Source: an uncultured Porphyromonadaceae bacterium
GTDB taxonomy: Bacteria > Bacteroidota > Bacteroidia > Bacteroidales > Muribaculaceae
Reading direction: 5' to 3'
NCBI GenBank assembly: GCA_900541555.1
Contig: UQKE01000008.1
Location: 1 to 63,058, forward strand
DNA length: 63,058 nt
The translations under genes and the position numbers were made by a program. This document shows positions 28,181-38,095 of this stretch, in pieces. The notes below the pieces were generated by a model. The model saw only the letters and a program-made list of their open reading frames with translations, had not been told where the DNA came from and ran no database searches. Every line of letters begins with the position of its first letter. Position 1 is the first letter of the stretch.

Positions 28181-28954
28181 ATGGATTTCATCGGAATAAA
28201 AGACATCATCGACATACTGATTGTAGCAACCATCTTGTTCTACATCTATAAAATCATGAAAGAATCCGGAACGCTTGCCATTTTCATCGGCATTTTCACA
28301 TTTGTCGTAATCTGGCTTGTCACTTCCGTTTTCCTTCGAATGGAGCTAACCGGACGAATCCTCGACAAATTCATGAGCATCGGATTGCTCATACTTGTCA
28401 TTATCTTCCAAGACCAAATTAAACGATTCCTGATCGAAATAGGATCGCATCGGAGATGGCGCTTTTTGCACAATTTGTTTCGTCGCAAATCCGCCGACGG
28501 CAAAAAACAAGCAGCTTGGGTTTTGCCTATCGTCTATGCCTGCTTGAACATGTCGAAAACGAAAACAGGAGCCCTCATTATCATCAAAGGCGAAGTCCCG
28601 CTCGATTCTTACGAAAAATCGGGTGACATCATCAATGCCGACGTAAACGGGCGGCTCATTGAAAACATTTTCTTCAAAAACAGCCCGTTGCACGACGGTG
28701 CCATGATTGTCTCCGACGGAAAAATAAAAGCCGCAGGATGCATCCTGCCGGTTTCCCACGATTCCGACGTGCCGCGACAACTTGGATTGCGCCACCGTGC
28801 AGCATTAGGGATGTCGCAAGCCACCGACGCTTTTGCCATTATTGTTTCCGAAGAAACAGGCAATATTTCAGTTGCCCATAATGGAAAACTCTCATTGCGT
28901 TTAAGTTCTACCGACCTCGAAACGCGCATCGACAAATTCGTTTCCGAACTTTAA
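28181..28954 (+). CDS. cdaA: Diadenylate cyclase CdaA (c-di-AMP synthase)
   Basis: CdaA makes the second messenger c-di-AMP from two ATP. The 257-residue protein has three N-terminal hydrophobic helices (about residues 8-24, 30-48, 58-78) and a DAC domain with the DGA motif in LHDGAMIVSDGKIKAAGCILP-like sequence (about residues 170-190) and RHRAALG. C-di-AMP commonly controls potassium and wall homeostasis. It lies between folP (4 bp) and rsgA (15 bp). Confidence 0.95.
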   Translation: MDFIGIKDIIDILIVATILFYIYKIMKESGTLAIFIGIFTFVVIWLVTSVFLRMELTGRILDKFMSIGLLILVIIFQDQIKRFLIEIGSHRRWRFLHNLFRRKSADGKKQAAWVLPIVYACLNMSKTKTGALIIIKGEVPLDSYEKSGDIINADVNGRLIENIFFKNSPLHDGAMIVSDGKIKAAGCILPVSHDSDVPRQLGLRHRAALGMSQATDAFAIIVSEETGNISVAHNGKLSLRLSSTDLETRIDKFVSEL

Positions 28955-28969
28955 ACTATCCATCAAGAG

Positions 28970-29899
28970 ATGAACGGATTAGTAGTCAAAAACACCGGAA
29001 GCTGGTACGTTGTCAAAACCGAAGACGCTTCGATAAACTGCAAAATCAAAGGGCATTTCCGTTTAAAAGGAATTCGAACGACAAACCCTGTTGCCGTAGG
29101 CGACCATGTGACAGTCGAAGAAAACACCGACGGAACGGGATTCATCACAGAAATAGAGCCTCGGCGCAATTACATCATCCGGCGCGCTTCAAACCTCTCG
29201 AAGGAATCGCATATCATTGCCGCCAATTTAGACCAAGCATTTCTCATCATATCGTTTGCAGAACCGCTGACTCCCACTGTTTTCATCGATCGATTCTTAG
29301 CCACAGCCGAGGCTTATAGGATTCCGGCAACAATCGTTATCAACAAAATAGATTTGCTCGACGACGAAGGCCGCGAATACATGGAAGCCTTTCGATATTT
29401 GTATGAAACAATCGGCTACCAAACAATTGCAATTTCGGCCGAAACGGGCGACGGAATCGAATCGTTGCGACCATTGCTCAACCAAAAAATCACCCTTTTC
29501 TCCGGAAATTCAGGCGTGGGAAAATCCACATTGCTAAACAAGTTGATTCCCGGGCTCAACGTAAAAACCGCTTCCGTGTCGGCCGTGCACCACACCGGAA
29601 TGCACACCACCACTTTTTCTGAAATGTACCCGCTTCCGGATGGCGGATACATCGTCGACACGCCGGGAATCAAAGGCTTCGGAACTATCGACTTCAAAGA
29701 GGAAGAAGTGTCCCACTACTTTCCGGAAATTTTTGCGGAATCTCGCCATTGCCGATATTCCAACTGCAAACACCTGCAAGAGCCGGGGTGTGCCGTAAAA
29801 AAGGCATTGGAAGAGCATCGCATCAGCCAATCGCGCTATGCAGGATACCTAAGCATTTTGGAAGACTGCAATCCCGACAAATACCGAAAACCATTTTAA
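28970..29899 (+). CDS. rsgA: Ribosome small subunit-dependent GTPase A
   Basis: RsgA is a circularly permuted GTPase that helps mature the 30S subunit. The 309-residue protein has an N-terminal OB fold, then G4 ([10 protein letters not shown]), G5-like (ISAETGDG), G1 ([16 protein letters not shown], about residues 177-192) and G3 (DTPGIKGFG). A C-terminal zinc cluster is visible in [14 protein letters not shown]. Probably last gene of the folP-cdaA-rsgA operon; a terminator follows. Confidence 0.97.
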   Translation: MNGLVVKNTGSWYVVKTEDASINCKIKGHFRLKGIRTTNPVAVGDHVTVEENTDGTGFITEIEPRRNYIIRRASNLSKESHIIAANLDQAFLIISFAEPLTPTVFIDRFLATAEAYRIPATIVINKIDLLDDEGREYMEAFRYLYETIGYQTIAISAETGDGIESLRPLLNQKITLFSGNSGVGKSTLLNKLIPGLNVKTASVSAVHHTGMHTTTFSEMYPLPDGGYIVDTPGIKGFGTIDFKEEEVSHYFPEIFAESRHCRYSNCKHLQEPGCAVKKALEEHRISQSRYAGYLSILEDCNPDKYRKPF

Positions 29900-29929
29900 T
29901 GCACATTTATGCTTTAATGTGCATTTTTT
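29898..29929 (+). terminator. Intrinsic terminator after rsgA
   Basis: AATGCACAT at 29898-29906 pairs with ATGTGCATT at 29917-29925, followed by a T run. The stem begins over the stop codon of rsgA. Confidence 0.8.
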
Positions 29930-29964
29930 GCTTCGCGTCGCAACCAACTTACAATAATTTTTCG

Positions 29965-29972
29965 TACATTTG
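29965..29972 (+). promoter_or_regulatory. Probable -7 box of the sphingolipid synthase gene
   Basis: TACATTTG at 29965-29972 fits TAnnTTTG. No clear -33 box is seen at the usual distance. It lies about 60 bp before the ATG at 30032. Confidence 0.5.
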
Positions 29973-30031
29973 CAGCCTGTATAAAAAATCTATACAGATA
30001 GCTCAAAAAACAAGAAAAATTTCAAACCACT

Positions 30032-31219
30032 ATGAAGCTATTACAAGCTAAATTAGCAAAATACGATGCCCCTCAAAAAGCAAAAGCCGCAGGTGTTTAC
30101 CCCTATTTCCGCAAAATAGAAAGCGAACAAGACACAGAAGTGCTCATCAACGGGAAAAAAGTGTTGATGTTCGGTTCTAACAGCTACTTGGGTTTGACCA
30201 ACCACCCAAAAGTGATCGAAGCGGCTGTCGCTGCAACAAAAAAATATGGCACCGGATGTGCAGGTTCGCGATTCCTCAATGGCACGCTCGATATCCATGT
30301 CGCATTGGAAAACAGACTTGCAAAATTCGTCGGGAAAGAAGAAGCAATCGTCTATTCGACAGGTTTTCAAGTGAATCTTGGCGTAGCTTCTTGCCTCACC
30401 GGCAGAGAGGATTATATTTTATGGGACGAATTGGACCATGCGTCCATAATTGAAGGTTGCCGCTTGTCGTTTTCTCAAAAAATCAAATACAAGCACAACG
30501 ACATGCAGAGCCTTGAAGAGAAACTCAAAATGTGCGATCCCGACAAAGTAAAGCTCATCATCACAGATGGCGTGTTCTCGATGGAAGGCGATGTGGCAAA
30601 CCTGCCCGAAATCGTGCGACTTGCAAAACAATATAATGCGGCCGTATACGTCGACGAAGCTCACGGAATCGGAGTGTTCGGGCGACAAGGACGAGGCACA
30701 TGCGACCACTTCGGTGTGACATCCGATGTCGACATCATCATGGGCACATTCAGCAAATCGTTTGCCGCTTTGGGAGGATTTGTTGCTACCGACTCCGTCA
30801 CAGCCAATTATTTGCGCCACAACTCTCGCTCGTATATTTTCAGCGCGAGCATCACGCCTGCCTCAACCGCGGCAGTCAATGCAGCTCTCGACATCATGGA
30901 AAGCGAGCCCGAACGCATCGAGCACCTTTGGAAAGTGACCAATTACGCTCTCGACGGTTTCCGCAACATTGGTTGCGAAATTGGACACACGTCGACGCCA
31001 ATCATCCCATTGTTCATTCGCGACAACAATAAAACTTTTGCAGTCACTCGCGATCTGTTGGACGAAGGCATCTTCGTGAATCCGGTCGTGTCGCCTGCCG
31101 TGCCGTCGCAAGACACGCTGATTCGATTCAGCCTCATGGCTACGCACACCATCGAACAAGTCGACATCGCGCTCGACAAAATTGGAAAAGTGTTCCGAAA
31201 ATACGATATTATCAAATAA
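30032..31219 (+). CDS. Serine palmitoyltransferase (alpha-oxoamine synthase family)
   Basis: The 395-residue PLP enzyme condenses serine with an acyl-CoA, the first step of bacterial sphingolipid synthesis in Bacteroidales. Visible features are MFGSNSYLGLTNHP, GTGCAGSRFLNGT, ELDHASIIEG, DGVFSMEGD, VYVDEAHGIGVFG and the PLP lysine in GTFSKSFAALGG (about residue 243). Related KBL and BioF enzymes share the fold; the N-terminal YFRKIES segment and the overall match to Bacteroides Spt make Spt the likelier call. It is single, between the rsgA terminator and a terminator shared with trxA. Confidence 0.88.
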   Translation: MKLLQAKLAKYDAPQKAKAAGVYPYFRKIESEQDTEVLINGKKVLMFGSNSYLGLTNHPKVIEAAVAATKKYGTGCAGSRFLNGTLDIHVALENRLAKFVGKEEAIVYSTGFQVNLGVASCLTGREDYILWDELDHASIIEGCRLSFSQKIKYKHNDMQSLEEKLKMCDPDKVKLIITDGVFSMEGDVANLPEIVRLAKQYNAAVYVDEAHGIGVFGRQGRGTCDHFGVTSDVDIIMGTFSKSFAALGGFVATDSVTANYLRHNSRSYIFSASITPASTAAVNAALDIMESEPERIEHLWKVTNYALDGFRNIGCEIGHTSTPIIPLFIRDNNKTFAVTRDLLDEGIFVNPVVSPAVPSQDTLIRFSLMATHTIEQVDIALDKIGKVFRKYDIIK

Positions 31220-31245
31220 TCGTTCAGCCACAATTCTTAAACAAA

Positions 31246-31273
31246 AGAGCAGCCCCCGCATGGAGGTTGCTCT
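31246..31273. terminator. Terminator between convergent spt and trxA
   Basis: AGAGCAGCC at 31246-31254 pairs (one G-T) with GGTTGCTCT at 31265-31273, followed by a T-rich run. It sits between two converging genes. Confidence 0.65.
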
Positions 31274-31320
31274 TCTGTTTTCTCACGCCTGAGACGACAA
31301 CCGGCAAAAAGCAGAGTTGC

Positions 31321-31635
31321 CTATTTATTTTTTTCTATCAATTCTTTCAAATGGTCTTTTTGCGTTGTCCCGACATGGCGGTCTACGACCTCTCCTTTTT
31401 TCAAGAACACCACAGTAGGAATGTTCATAATCCCGAAATGTTCGCAACAATCGGGATTTTCTTCCACATCGCATTTGCGAATATCCACTACTCCTTCATA
31501 CTCAGAAGCAAGTTCGTCGACGATCGGCGATATTTTCCGGCACGGACCACACCATTCTGCCCAAAAATCGACGACAACAAGGGAATCGGATGCCAATACA
31601 TCCTGCAAGTCATTGTCCGTTAATTCTTTTGCCAT
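31321..31635 (-). CDS. trxA: Thioredoxin
   Basis: The 104-residue protein has the active site WAEWCGPCRK (residues about 26-35), cis-Pro in NIPTVVFLKKGE and the normal length of thioredoxin. ATG 31635 was chosen because longer in-frame starts add a non-homologous tail and lie over the -7 box at 31663-31670. It reduces disulfides in the cytosol. Confidence 0.95.
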   Translation of the reverse strand: MAKELTDNDLQDVLASDSLVVVDFWAEWCGPCRKISPIVDELASEYEGVVDIRKCDVEENPDCCEHFGIMNIPTVVFLKKGEVVDRHVGTTQKDHLKELIEKNK

Positions 31636-31662
31636 TTTATGATATTTTTTATTCTTTGTGGA

Positions 31663-31670
31663 CAAAGATA
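31663..31670 (-). promoter_or_regulatory. -7 box of trxA
   Basis: CAAAGATA on the plus strand reads TATCTTTG on the minus strand, a perfect match to the -7 consensus, 27 bp before the trxA start. The -33 box is not clear. Confidence 0.6.
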
Positions 31671-31744
31671 CAAAAAGTCGAGCGCAGAAGAAAAAGAATT
31701 CATTCATTTTTCTTTTGCCGAGACGCATCCTATCTTATCCTACC

Positions 31745-34700
31745 TTACCCTACTGATCCTTTTCTCACAACCTCGTAGTCCACGCCAAGTTCTTCCAAAT
31801 CCATTATCAATTCCTTATTCAAAATAATTCTGTCGGAAGACGACATCGGAATCGACCTATTGTGTTGTTTGTTTTGCAAAGTCATAAACAGCATTTTTGC
31901 CTCCGAATCGTTTGTCCTGATATAATCGTCCAGCACAGCCGACAACGACTCATTTTCCATATCGCTTTCCGTCACATTCAGTTTGATTCCCTCTATCACA
32001 CTTCCTTGAACATTCTCCATCAATTGGACATCCTTAATTGTGCGATACATCTTATCGTTATAACGCCCTTTTTTATAGCAATACGTCACCATGATTGCAC
32101 TTCCTACAATGCCATAACGGATAAAGTTCACAAAGTCCTGTCCGAAAAGTTTCAACTCGGCAGAACCCGAATAATCTTCGATCTTGATGACGCCAAATTG
32201 CGAGCCGGTGCGCGATGTCAACGTTTTCGATTCGATCACAAGGCCGCCGATGGTGAAATCTTTTTCGGTTGCCATGTCCTCCATTCCGAAATCTTTGGCT
32301 TGAACATTGCACCCGAAATTCAATTCCATATAATATTTGTCGAGCGGATGTGCCGACAAATACATGCCTACCAACTCTTTTTCATAATTCAGCCGCTCAA
32401 TATCCGGCCATTCTTGGAAGTGCGGCATTTCCGGCCGCGACATGTCGAGGGTCTCCATCGCGCCGAAAAGCGACGATTCCTGATTGGCCTTTCCCATTTG
32501 GTAGCGTTGCCCGTAGCGTATCAACGCTTCGCTAAACGACGGTTTGTCGTCGTCGGCCTTAAAAATCTCACGATGAACGCCTTCGAAGCAGTCGAATGCT
32601 CCGGAAAGCGCAAGATTGTCGAACACTTTCCGATTGCAAGTCGACAAATTGACTCGCTCCGCGAAATCGTAAATCGACTTGTATTCGCCATGAGCCTCAC
32701 GCTCGTCGAGAATCGATTGCACGGCATTCAATCCCATGCCTTTTATTCCGGCAAGGCCAAAACGTATTTCCCCCGCTTTGTTCACGCTGAATTTCGCATG
32801 GCTCTCATTGACATCCGGTCCCTTCACGCGAATCTTCATCGCCTTGCATTCGTCCATGAATTTTGTCAGTTTCGTGACATCGTTCAAATTCCGGCTCAAC
32901 ACGGCTGCCATATACTCTGCCGGATAATTGGCTTTCAAATAGGCTGTTTGAAACGCCACCCAGCTGTAGCAGGTGGCATGGCTCTTGTTGAATGCATACG
33001 ACGCGAATTTTTCCCAATCACCCCATATCTTTTCAAGCACTTTTTCGTCATATCCGTTGGATTTTCCCCCGTTGATAAACAACGGCTTCAATTCCGCCAA
33101 CTTGTCTTTCAACTTTTTGCCCATCGCTTTCCGCAAACCGTCCGACTGTCCGCGTGTGAAGTTGGCAAGCAAGCGCGACAATAACATCACTTGCTCTTGA
33201 TAGACCGTAATGCCATACGTGTCTTTCAAATATTTCTCCATGATGGGGATGTCGTAAGTAATTGGCTCGTCGCCCCTTTTTCGGGCGATGAATTGCGGAA
33301 TATATTCCATCGGGCCCGGACGATAAAGCGCATTCATGGCAATCAAGTCTTCAAACGTCGAAGGCTGAAGCTCTCGCAAATATTTTTGCATGCCCGACGA
33401 TTCGAATTGGAATGTGCCTGTTGTTCGGCCTTCGCAATAAAGCGCATAAGTTGCAGGATCGTCGATTGGAATATTGTCGATGTCGACGGTTTCTCCCCGA
33501 CGTTCCTTGATATTTTCCACAGCTTCCTTGATAATCGACAGCGTTTTCAACCCGAGGAAGTCCATCTTGATCAATCCGGTCGATTCGATAACCGAGCCTT
33601 CATACTGCGTCACCAGCACTTTTTCATTGTCCTTGTCGGTCGCCGTAGCCACCGGCACCCAATCCGTAATATCGTCGCGGCCGATGATGACGCCGCAAGC
33701 ATGAACACCGGTATTGCGCACGTTTCCTTCGAGCGACAATGCGTATTTCAACGTTTCGCGTATCATCGGCGAACCGTAGTTCAATTCATGTTGCAATTCG
33801 GGCACATAGGTATAGCAATTCTTCAAATTGACCTTGGGCGATTTTCCGTCCACCTCCGGCAACTTGTCAGGTATCATTTTTGTCAACCGGTCGCTCTCTG
33901 CCAATGGAACGCGGGTGACGCGCGCCACGTCCTTTATGGCCGATTTGGCTGCCATCGTGCCATAAGTGATGATGTGAGCCACTTTTTCAGCTCCATATTT
34001 TTCCGTCACATAGCGAAGCACGTCGGCTCTGCCGTCGTCGTCGAAATCGATATCAATATCGGGCAACGAGATGCGATCCGGATTTAAAAATCTTTCAAAC
34101 AGCAAATCGTATTTGACGGGATCGATTTGCGTGATGCCCAAGCAATATGCCACCACCGAACCGGCTGCCGACCCACGTCCCGGACCTACCGAAACGCCCA
34201 TCTTCCGCGCTGCCGCTATAAAATCTTGGACTATCAAGAAATAGCCCGGGAATCCCATATTCTTTATTGTCGCCAACTCGAAATCAATGCGTTCGCGAAG
34301 TTCGTCCGACAAGTCTTTGCCCCAGCGCTTCTCTGCTCCCACGTAAACCAAATGGCGCAAATAGTCGTTGTTGTCTGTAAATCCTTCCGGCAAAGGGAAA
34401 TTTGGCAAAATCGGGGCATGGTCGATTGAATAGCGTTCTACCTTTTCCAGCACTTCCACCGTATTGTCGAGCGCTTCCGGCACGTCTGCGAAGATGTCGT
34501 TCATTTCCGCCTGTGTTTTCATCCACTCTTGCTTCGTGTAAAGCATCCGTTTCTCATCGTCAAGGAAAGTGGCCGTCGAAATGCAAATGAGGCGATCGTG
34601 CGCTTCGGCATCTTCTTCGTTCACGAAATGCACGTCGTTCGTGCAAACAAGCTTGATGCCATGCTTTTTGGAAAATTCCATCAACACCGCATTCACTTTC

Positions 34701-35389
34701 TCCTGCATCGGGAAGGTCTCATGATTGGCACGCGCCACCGTGGCTTTATGTCGCTGCAACTCCAAATAATAATCGTCGCCAAAAACCTTTTTAAACCACA
34801 AAACGGCTTCTTCCGCCTCTTTTATTTGGTCGTGCATGATCAATCGCGGAATCTCGCCGCCCAAGCAAGCGGAGCAAACAATCAAACCTTCGCTATGCGT
34901 TTCAAGTTCTTTCTTGTCGGTCCGTGGATGGTAGTAATAGCCATCGGTCCATGCCTTGGAAACGATTTTGATCAAATTATGGTAGCCTTTCTCGTTTTTT
35001 GCAAGCACAATCAAATGCCGTCCGGTATCTTTTTTCGACGACCGGTCGGTCATGTCGCCATCGGCAACATACATCTCACACCCAAAAATCGGCACGAATA
35101 TTTTCTTTTCCGCTTCCGCAAGAGCCGCTTCTGCTTCTGCCGGATCGCTTCCGCCTTGGCGCAATTCTTCTATTTGCTTCTTTAATTCCTTTATTTTCTT
35201 GTCGGTATCTGAATTTTTCTTCTTCACATAATCGAAAAACTCCTTGATGCCGAACATGTTGCCATGGTCGGTCAAAGCGATGCCACGCATGCCGTCGGCT
35301 ATCGCCTTGTCGACAAGCGCTTGAATCGAAGCTTGGCCGTCGAGCACAGAATATTGCGAGTGGACGTGTAGATGTACGAACGGATTCAT
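31745..35389 (-). CDS. dnaE: DNA polymerase III alpha subunit
   Basis: The replicative polymerase subunit, 1214 residues. It has an N-terminal PHP domain (HLHVHSQYSVLDG at about residues 6-18, DHGNMFGIKEF), the catalytic palm with PDIDIDFDDDGR (around residues 440-450), GPGRGSAAGS, the helix-hairpin-helix region (GIKGMGLNAVQSI) and a C-terminal OB fold. Length is slightly above E. coli DnaE (1160). The gene is followed by trxA 109 bp downstream. Confidence 0.98.
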   Translation of the reverse strand: MNPFVHLHVHSQYSVLDGQASIQALVDKAIADGMRGIALTDHGNMFGIKEFFDYVKKKNSDTDKKIKELKKQIEELRQGGSDPAEAEAALAEAEKKIFVPIFGCEMYVADGDMTDRSSKKDTGRHLIVLAKNEKGYHNLIKIVSKAWTDGYYYHPRTDKKELETHSEGLIVCSACLGGEIPRLIMHDQIKEAEEAVLWFKKVFGDDYYLELQRHKATVARANHETFPMQEKVNAVLMEFSKKHGIKLVCTNDVHFVNEEDAEAHDRLICISTATFLDDEKRMLYTKQEWMKTQAEMNDIFADVPEALDNTVEVLEKVERYSIDHAPILPNFPLPEGFTDNNDYLRHLVYVGAEKRWGKDLSDELRERIDFELATIKNMGFPGYFLIVQDFIAAARKMGVSVGPGRGSAAGSVVAYCLGITQIDPVKYDLLFERFLNPDRISLPDIDIDFDDDGRADVLRYVTEKYGAEKVAHIITYGTMAAKSAIKDVARVTRVPLAESDRLTKMIPDKLPEVDGKSPKVNLKNCYTYVPELQHELNYGSPMIRETLKYALSLEGNVRNTGVHACGVIIGRDDITDWVPVATATDKDNEKVLVTQYEGSVIESTGLIKMDFLGLKTLSIIKEAVENIKERRGETVDIDNIPIDDPATYALYCEGRTTGTFQFESSGMQKYLRELQPSTFEDLIAMNALYRPGPMEYIPQFIARKRGDEPITYDIPIMEKYLKDTYGITVYQEQVMLLSRLLANFTRGQSDGLRKAMGKKLKDKLAELKPLFINGGKSNGYDEKVLEKIWGDWEKFASYAFNKSHATCYSWVAFQTAYLKANYPAEYMAAVLSRNLNDVTKLTKFMDECKAMKIRVKGPDVNESHAKFSVNKAGEIRFGLAGIKGMGLNAVQSILDEREAHGEYKSIYDFAERVNLSTCNRKVFDNLALSGAFDCFEGVHREIFKADDDKPSFSEALIRYGQRYQMGKANQESSLFGAMETLDMSRPEMPHFQEWPDIERLNYEKELVGMYLSAHPLDKYYMELNFGCNVQAKDFGMEDMATEKDFTIGGLVIESKTLTSRTGSQFGVIKIEDYSGSAELKLFGQDFVNFIRYGIVGSAIMVTYCYKKGRYNDKMYRTIKDVQLMENVQGSVIEGIKLNVTESDMENESLSAVLDDYIRTNDSEAKMLFMTLQNKQHNRSIPMSSSDRIILNKELIMDLEELGVDYEVVRKGSVG

Positions 35390-35590
35390 TTCAATCGAAT
35401 TTATTCTGTAAAATTACACATTGAAAACCGTTTTTTCCCTCAGTATGTGTCAAAAAGTTGCCAAACATTTTCCAACAATCCTCTAACTCGCTGATAATCC
35501 GACTATACCATCCGCCATGCTTGAAAACATCAATTTAAGCCTTTCTGCTTTCCAACTTCAACAGAAGACGGTTTCTTTTCTGCATCTTTA

Positions 35591-35665
35591 AGAGATAGGC
35601 TGCGCCTCGGAAGAACAATTTCAAACCAAGTTTGATTGTTCTTCGCTCAATTTGCGATATCTTTC
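35591..35665 (+). repeat. Palindromic promoter repeat, copy B
   Basis: The first of two tandem copies. Bases 35598-35648 are identical to 35675-35725 in copy C. The centre AAGAACAAT...ATTGTTCTT with inner CAAAC/GTTTG forms an inverted repeat. It ends in TATCTTTC (35658-35665), one base off the -7 consensus. Confidence 0.85.
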
Positions 35666-35742
35666 GATAAGAAAGGCTGCGCCTCGGAAGAACAATTTCA
35701 AACCAAGTTTGATTGTTCTTCGCTCGGCTTGCACTATCTTTG
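35666..35742 (+). repeat. Palindromic promoter repeat, copy C
   Basis: The second tandem copy, 77 bp after copy B. It has the same palindromic centre, then CGCTCGGCTTGCAC, and ends in a perfect -7 box TATCTTTG at 35735-35742, only 4 bp before the recR ATG. Transcription from this box would give a leaderless or almost leaderless recR message. Confidence 0.85.
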
Positions 35743-35746
35743 CCGT

Positions 35747-36385
35747 ATGGAAACCGAATTCTCGTCATCGTTGTTGGAAAATGCCGTCAATGAGTTGGCC
35801 AAGCTGCCCGGAATTGGCAGAAAAACCTCTCTCCGGCTCATATTGCACCTGCTCCGACAAGACAAAAGCGCAGCCATCGCCTTGGGCGAATCCATCATCA
35901 AATTGCGCAACGAGATTTGCTACTGCAAGACCTGCCACAACATTTCGGAAACCAGCATCTGCCCCATTTGCGCCGATCCGACGCGCGACGTTTCCACAAT
36001 ATGCGTCGTGGAAAACGTGAAAGACGTAATGGTCGTGGAAAACACGCGCCAATACCACGGGCTATACCATGTGCTGGGCGGATTGATATCGCCCATGGAC
36101 GGAATAGGACCGCAAGACGTGGAAATCGACAGCCTTGTGGAAAGAGTGTCGGAAGGAAAAATCAAAGAAGTGATTTTGGCTCTTAGCGCAACCATGGAAG
36201 GCGACACCACCAATTTCTACATATTCCGGAAATTATCGCCTTACGATGTCAAAATCACAATGCTCGCACGAGGAGTAGCGGTCGGCAACGAAATAGAATA
36301 CACCGACGAAGTGACGCTCGGACGTTCCATCGTCAACAGGACGCTTTTCACAGATAGTTTCAATCAAAAAACGGGAGAACACTAA
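35747..36385 (+). CDS. recR: Recombination mediator protein RecR
   Basis: RecR helps load RecA during gap repair. The 212-residue protein (ATG 35747) has the helix-hairpin-helix [15 protein letters not shown] (about residues 16-30), a four-Cys zinc finger CYCKTC...CPIC (about 62-80), and a Toprim domain ([14 protein letters not shown]). An in-frame ATG at 35636 would translate the repeat and is rejected. The stop overlaps the next start as TAATG. Confidence 0.97.
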   Translation: METEFSSSLLENAVNELAKLPGIGRKTSLRLILHLLRQDKSAAIALGESIIKLRNEICYCKTCHNISETSICPICADPTRDVSTICVVENVKDVMVVENTRQYHGLYHVLGGLISPMDGIGPQDVEIDSLVERVSEGKIKEVILALSATMEGDTTNFYIFRKLSPYDVKITMLARGVAVGNEIEYTDEVTLGRSIVNRTLFTDSFNQKTGEH

Positions 36386-37548
36386 TGGGAAATCCTATCG
36401 ACATATCCATCGTCATTGTCAATTATCGGGTCAAATATTTTCTCGAACAAACTATTCGCTCCGCCAAAGAAGCGTTGCGAAACCTGAGAGGCGAAATCAT
36501 CGTTGTAGACAACAATTCCGGCGACGGATCTGTGGAATATTTGAAAGAACGGTTTCCCGACGTGATTTTTATTGAAAACTCCGAAAATGTCGGCTTTGGA
36601 AACGCCAATAATCAAGGATTTGCCATCGCATCCGGCATCTACACGCTTATTCTCAACCCCGACACAATCATCGGCCGCGACACAATCGCCGACTGCCTTC
36701 GCTTCTACGAAGCGCATCCGGAATGCGGCGGAATCGGGGTCAACATGCACGATGGAAACGGACGGTTTCTCCCCGAATCGAAGCGCTCATTCCCGACTCC
36801 GTGGGTGTCGTTCTGCAAAATATTCGGCTTGTCGAAGATTTTCCCTTATTCGAAATTTTTCGCGAAATACCATCTCCGCTACTTGTCTGCCAACGAAACA
36901 CACAACATCGATATCCTTTCCGGAGCATTCACCTTTGTCAAAACCGATTTGCTCCGAAAAATCGACGGATTCGACAAAGACTTTTTCATGTACGGCGAAG
37001 ACATCGACCTGTCTTTCCGTCTCGTGAAAGCCGGATTTAAAAATTACTACATCCCCACTCCCATCATCCACTACAAAGGAGAAAGCACGCAGAAAAATTC
37101 ATACCGGTATGTCCACGTGTTCTACGAAGCAATGATTATCTTCTTCCGCAAACACTATCCGCATTATAGCCTGATTTACGGATTTTTCATCAAATTCGCC
37201 ATCAATTTGCGTGCATACATGTCGTTGGCAAAACGATTCGTAAAAAACATTTTTCCCCATAAAAAACCATCTGCCATCGCATCCCTCCATTACGACAATT
37301 TGATCGTCATTTCCCCGAATCCGGAAGAGATAACGGCCCATGTAGACATCAATGCCGCGTCGCGCATCGAATGGAACGATATCAAAAACGCGCTCATACC
37401 GAAAGGTATCAACTTTGTTGTCATCGACAATCGCACCTGCGACTATCAGGACATCATCCGTTTCATTTGCAAAAATGCGAATAGCGGCACATTCTTTGCC
37501 ACCTACCTATCAGAAGCCGACAGGGTGATCTATCCAAAAATGAATTAA
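36385..37548 (+). CDS. Glycosyltransferase family 2
   Basis: The 387-residue protein has the GT-A fold signature: DISIVIVNYRVKYFL at the N-terminus, IIVVDNNSGDGSVEYL (about residues 38-53), ENVGFGNANNQGF, and a late acceptor-side motif (DKDFFMYGEDIDLSFRLVKAG) of the WbbL/rhamnosyltransferase type. The final ~120 residues contain hydrophobic segments and a domain of unknown role. Donor and acceptor are unknown; cell-surface polysaccharide is likely. It overlaps recR by one base and is followed 10 bp later by a GNAT gene. Confidence 0.88.
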   Translation: MGNPIDISIVIVNYRVKYFLEQTIRSAKEALRNLRGEIIVVDNNSGDGSVEYLKERFPDVIFIENSENVGFGNANNQGFAIASGIYTLILNPDTIIGRDTIADCLRFYEAHPECGGIGVNMHDGNGRFLPESKRSFPTPWVSFCKIFGLSKIFPYSKFFAKYHLRYLSANETHNIDILSGAFTFVKTDLLRKIDGFDKDFFMYGEDIDLSFRLVKAGFKNYYIPTPIIHYKGESTQKNSYRYVHVFYEAMIIFFRKHYPHYSLIYGFFIKFAINLRAYMSLAKRFVKNIFPHKKPSAIASLHYDNLIVISPNPEEITAHVDINAASRIEWNDIKNALIPKGINFVVIDNRTCDYQDIIRFICKNANSGTFFATYLSEADRVIYPKMN

Positions 37549-37558
37549 CCGAAAAGCC

Positions 37559-38077
37559 ATGCTCAAAAACGACCAAATTTTCCTAAGAGCATTAGAGCCC
37601 ACCGATTTAGACCTCGTGTTTGAATGGGAAAACGACACTCGCCTGTGGCAATTCGGCGCTGCCATGGCGCCGTTTTCACGCCACCAGATTTGGGAATACC
37701 TGCGCGACTACACAGCCGACATCTACGCGCAAAAGCAATTGCGCCTGATGATCTGCCGCACCGCCGATGCCGCTGCCGTGGGCATGATCGACCTCTTCGA
37801 TTTCGATCCGCTCCACAAACGGGCGCAAATCGGTTTGCTCGTCGACAGCAAGTACCAACGCCGGAAATTTGGCACGCAAGCCGTCGCTTTGATTGCCGAA
37901 TATTCGCGCGACATGCTCGACCTGCATCAAATTGCCGTATTCATTTCGGCCGACAATGTGCCCAGCCTCAGCCTGTTCAAGAAAATGGGATTCGAACAAA
38001 CTGCCATCCTGAAAGATTGGTGCCACACGCCGGCAGGCTACGTCGACCAAATCCTATTGCAGCTCATTCTAAAATGA
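37559..38077 (+). CDS. GNAT-family N-acetyltransferase (RimJ/RimL type)
   Basis: The 172-residue protein has the GNAT layout: LRALEPTDLDLVFEWEND at the start, a beta4 strand (RAQIGLLVDSKYQRRKFGTQAV) carrying the acetyl-CoA loop, and VPSLSLFKKMGFEQT near the C-terminus. Substrate unknown. It is the last of the recR-GT2-GNAT run and converges on the ABC-F gene, 18 bp away. Confidence 0.88.
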   Translation: MLKNDQIFLRALEPTDLDLVFEWENDTRLWQFGAAMAPFSRHQIWEYLRDYTADIYAQKQLRLMICRTADAAAVGMIDLFDFDPLHKRAQIGLLVDSKYQRRKFGTQAVALIAEYSRDMLDLHQIAVFISADNVPSLSLFKKMGFEQTAILKDWCHTPAGYVDQILLQLILK

Positions 38078-38095
38078 CAAGCAGCACGTTGCCAC

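Larger units (their letters stand above)
35390..35746. other. Intergenic region between divergent dnaE and recR
   Basis: This 357-bp stretch holds nothing recognisable in its first 200 bp, then two tandem copies of the palindromic promoter repeat (35591-35665 and 35666-35742). I see no coding sequence in it. Confidence 0.75.

Noticed and set aside
30032..31219. Glycine C-acetyltransferase or 8-amino-7-oxononanoate synthase
   Set aside because: Same fold, but the N-terminal segment and overall resemblance to the Bacteroides sphingolipid enzyme favour serine palmitoyltransferase; no threonine or biotin genes are near.
31862..34087. Long plus-strand open frames opposite dnaE
   Set aside because: They mirror the codon pattern of dnaE and carry no recognisable motif.
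35591..35742. Tandem palindromic repeats as a CRISPR array
   Set aside because: There are only two units, without unique spacers of fixed length and without cas genes; the end is a promoter box.
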